From positions 247,599,827-247,663,826 of the forward strand of contig CP136064.1 of NCBI GenBank assembly GCA_032622095.1: a stretch of DNA of 64,000 nt. The letters run 5' to 3'. Position numbers and translations under genes: made by a program. The notes beneath the pieces are model-generated. The model saw only the letters and a program-made list of their open reading frames with translations, did not search any database and had not been told where the DNA came from. The stretch's first letter is position 1. Each line of letters starts with the position of its first letter. Shown one piece after another: positions 63,263 through 64,000 of this stretch. The DNA is from Siphonodentalium dalli (Eukaryota > Mollusca > Scaphopoda > Gadilida > Siphonodentaliidae).

Positions 63263-64000
63263 GAAATAATCAACAATAACTAAAACAAGAAAATCGATAG
63301 CCACACTTTTTGCGTTTTGTGCAAGACAAATGGCGTGTTCTATGATCTGATCGACGACTTCTAATATTATATGACCATGACCTGGTAATTCTCAGCATCT
63401 GAACTTAATACCATTATTTTATGTCCGATTTCTTCGGAAACTTTCCGAGTAATGTGACTAATGTCGCGTACTTTATATATAAAGCACAGTGTTTTAATAT
63501 AAATAGTTTATATGATGTAATTTGTTTCTCCAATGGCAACAGTCACGTTCCTGTTTTTTTTTCACTCCCATTGAAGATTGATTGCAATAAATAAATAAAC
63601 ATACAGTGCCGAATGACAACCATGCGGGTGGAAATTTAATCAGGAAATTAATAAGCGTACCCGGTACATACACATATTTCAAGACTTGCATGATTTTAAA
63701 GGCCCATTTAATTGCAAGTCACCGATTATTTTTTTATAGTGCCTTGATATACTATTATAGTAACAATCTATGACATAAAATACGTATGTATCATTGTATC
63801 TGTGGATATTTCAGTGTAGGGGTCAATGCTGGCCTGTGGCCATAGGCGCACTGGGATCGAGAAGATCCACCACCCAATTTGTCCAGATATGTTTTGCCGA
63901 ATCCATAGTAGGGTAGGGATCTTCAATGTGCGCATTGTTGCACACGGGACAGCCATTTAGTGTCGGCTCCCGGTCCGGCGGTGTGCCCAACCTAATGTCA
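63263..64000 (+). repeat. Start of a further T-box unit (upstream module)
   Basis: From GAAATAATCAACAATAACTAAAAC onward the sequence follows 52669-53400 closely, including GCCACACTTTTTGCGTTTTG and the SINE-like segment. A seventh gene copy is therefore expected about 4.4 kb further, outside the window. Confidence 0.7.

Overview
The window is eukaryotic, intron-bearing, AT-rich and full of transposon remains. It looks like an animal genome, probably a lophotrochozoan and perhaps a bivalve mollusc. The animal assignment rests on T-box genes with GT-AG introns, AATAAA signals, a tRNA-derived SINE, LINE fragments and many MITEs. The mollusc part is only an impression from repeat style. No bacterial, organellar or viral gene was recognised. 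The main content is an amplified cluster of one divergent T-box transcription factor gene. Six copies are visible, called A to F here. A, B and C lie on the minus strand (4874-9518, 15582-20111, 24541-28977). D, E and F lie on the plus strand (about 33590-40870, 41341-44617, 57109-62624). The copies share a seven-coding-exon plan with near-constant exon lengths (133, 139, 268, 141, 65, 53 and about 650 nt). A conserved TATA box and a 5' non-coding leader exon precede the first coding exon. Each copy sits in a unit of about 9.5-10.8 kb made of upstream module, gene and 3' flank. A seventh unit starts at 63263 and leaves the window; a remnant of another lies at 3985-4190. Only copy A is open from ATG to stop (482 residues). 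B has a 4-bp duplication in exon 5. C lost exons 5-7. D is an old degenerate pseudogene full of MITEs. E lost exons 1, 2 and part of 3 at an inversion junction. F has a 14-bp deletion in exon 7 and looks like an A-type/B-type recombinant. Even A carries three substitutions in a T-box stretch that the other copies keep. The upstream modules of C and D meet head to head near 32.4 kb. Layout: 475-3522, transposon-derived pseudogene split by a TTAA-target MITE; 3523-4190, junction sequence; 4190-14946, unit A; 14947-24433, unit B, with a piggyBac-like MITE in intron 4; 24434-32395, unit C, with two LINE fragments; 32395-40870, old unit D; 40880-41340, inverted 3' flank joined to E; 41341-45260, copy E; 45261-48600, tandem-repeat array bounded partly by long inverted repeats; 48600-52668, SINE, short repeats and a Harbinger-like MITE, with no host gene recognised; 52669-63262, unit F; 63263-64000, start of a further unit. 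The copies do not form an operon or pathway. They are paralogues generated by tandem and inverted duplication and now decaying at different rates. Because paralogous copies supply empty sites, several transposon insertions can be defined to the base.
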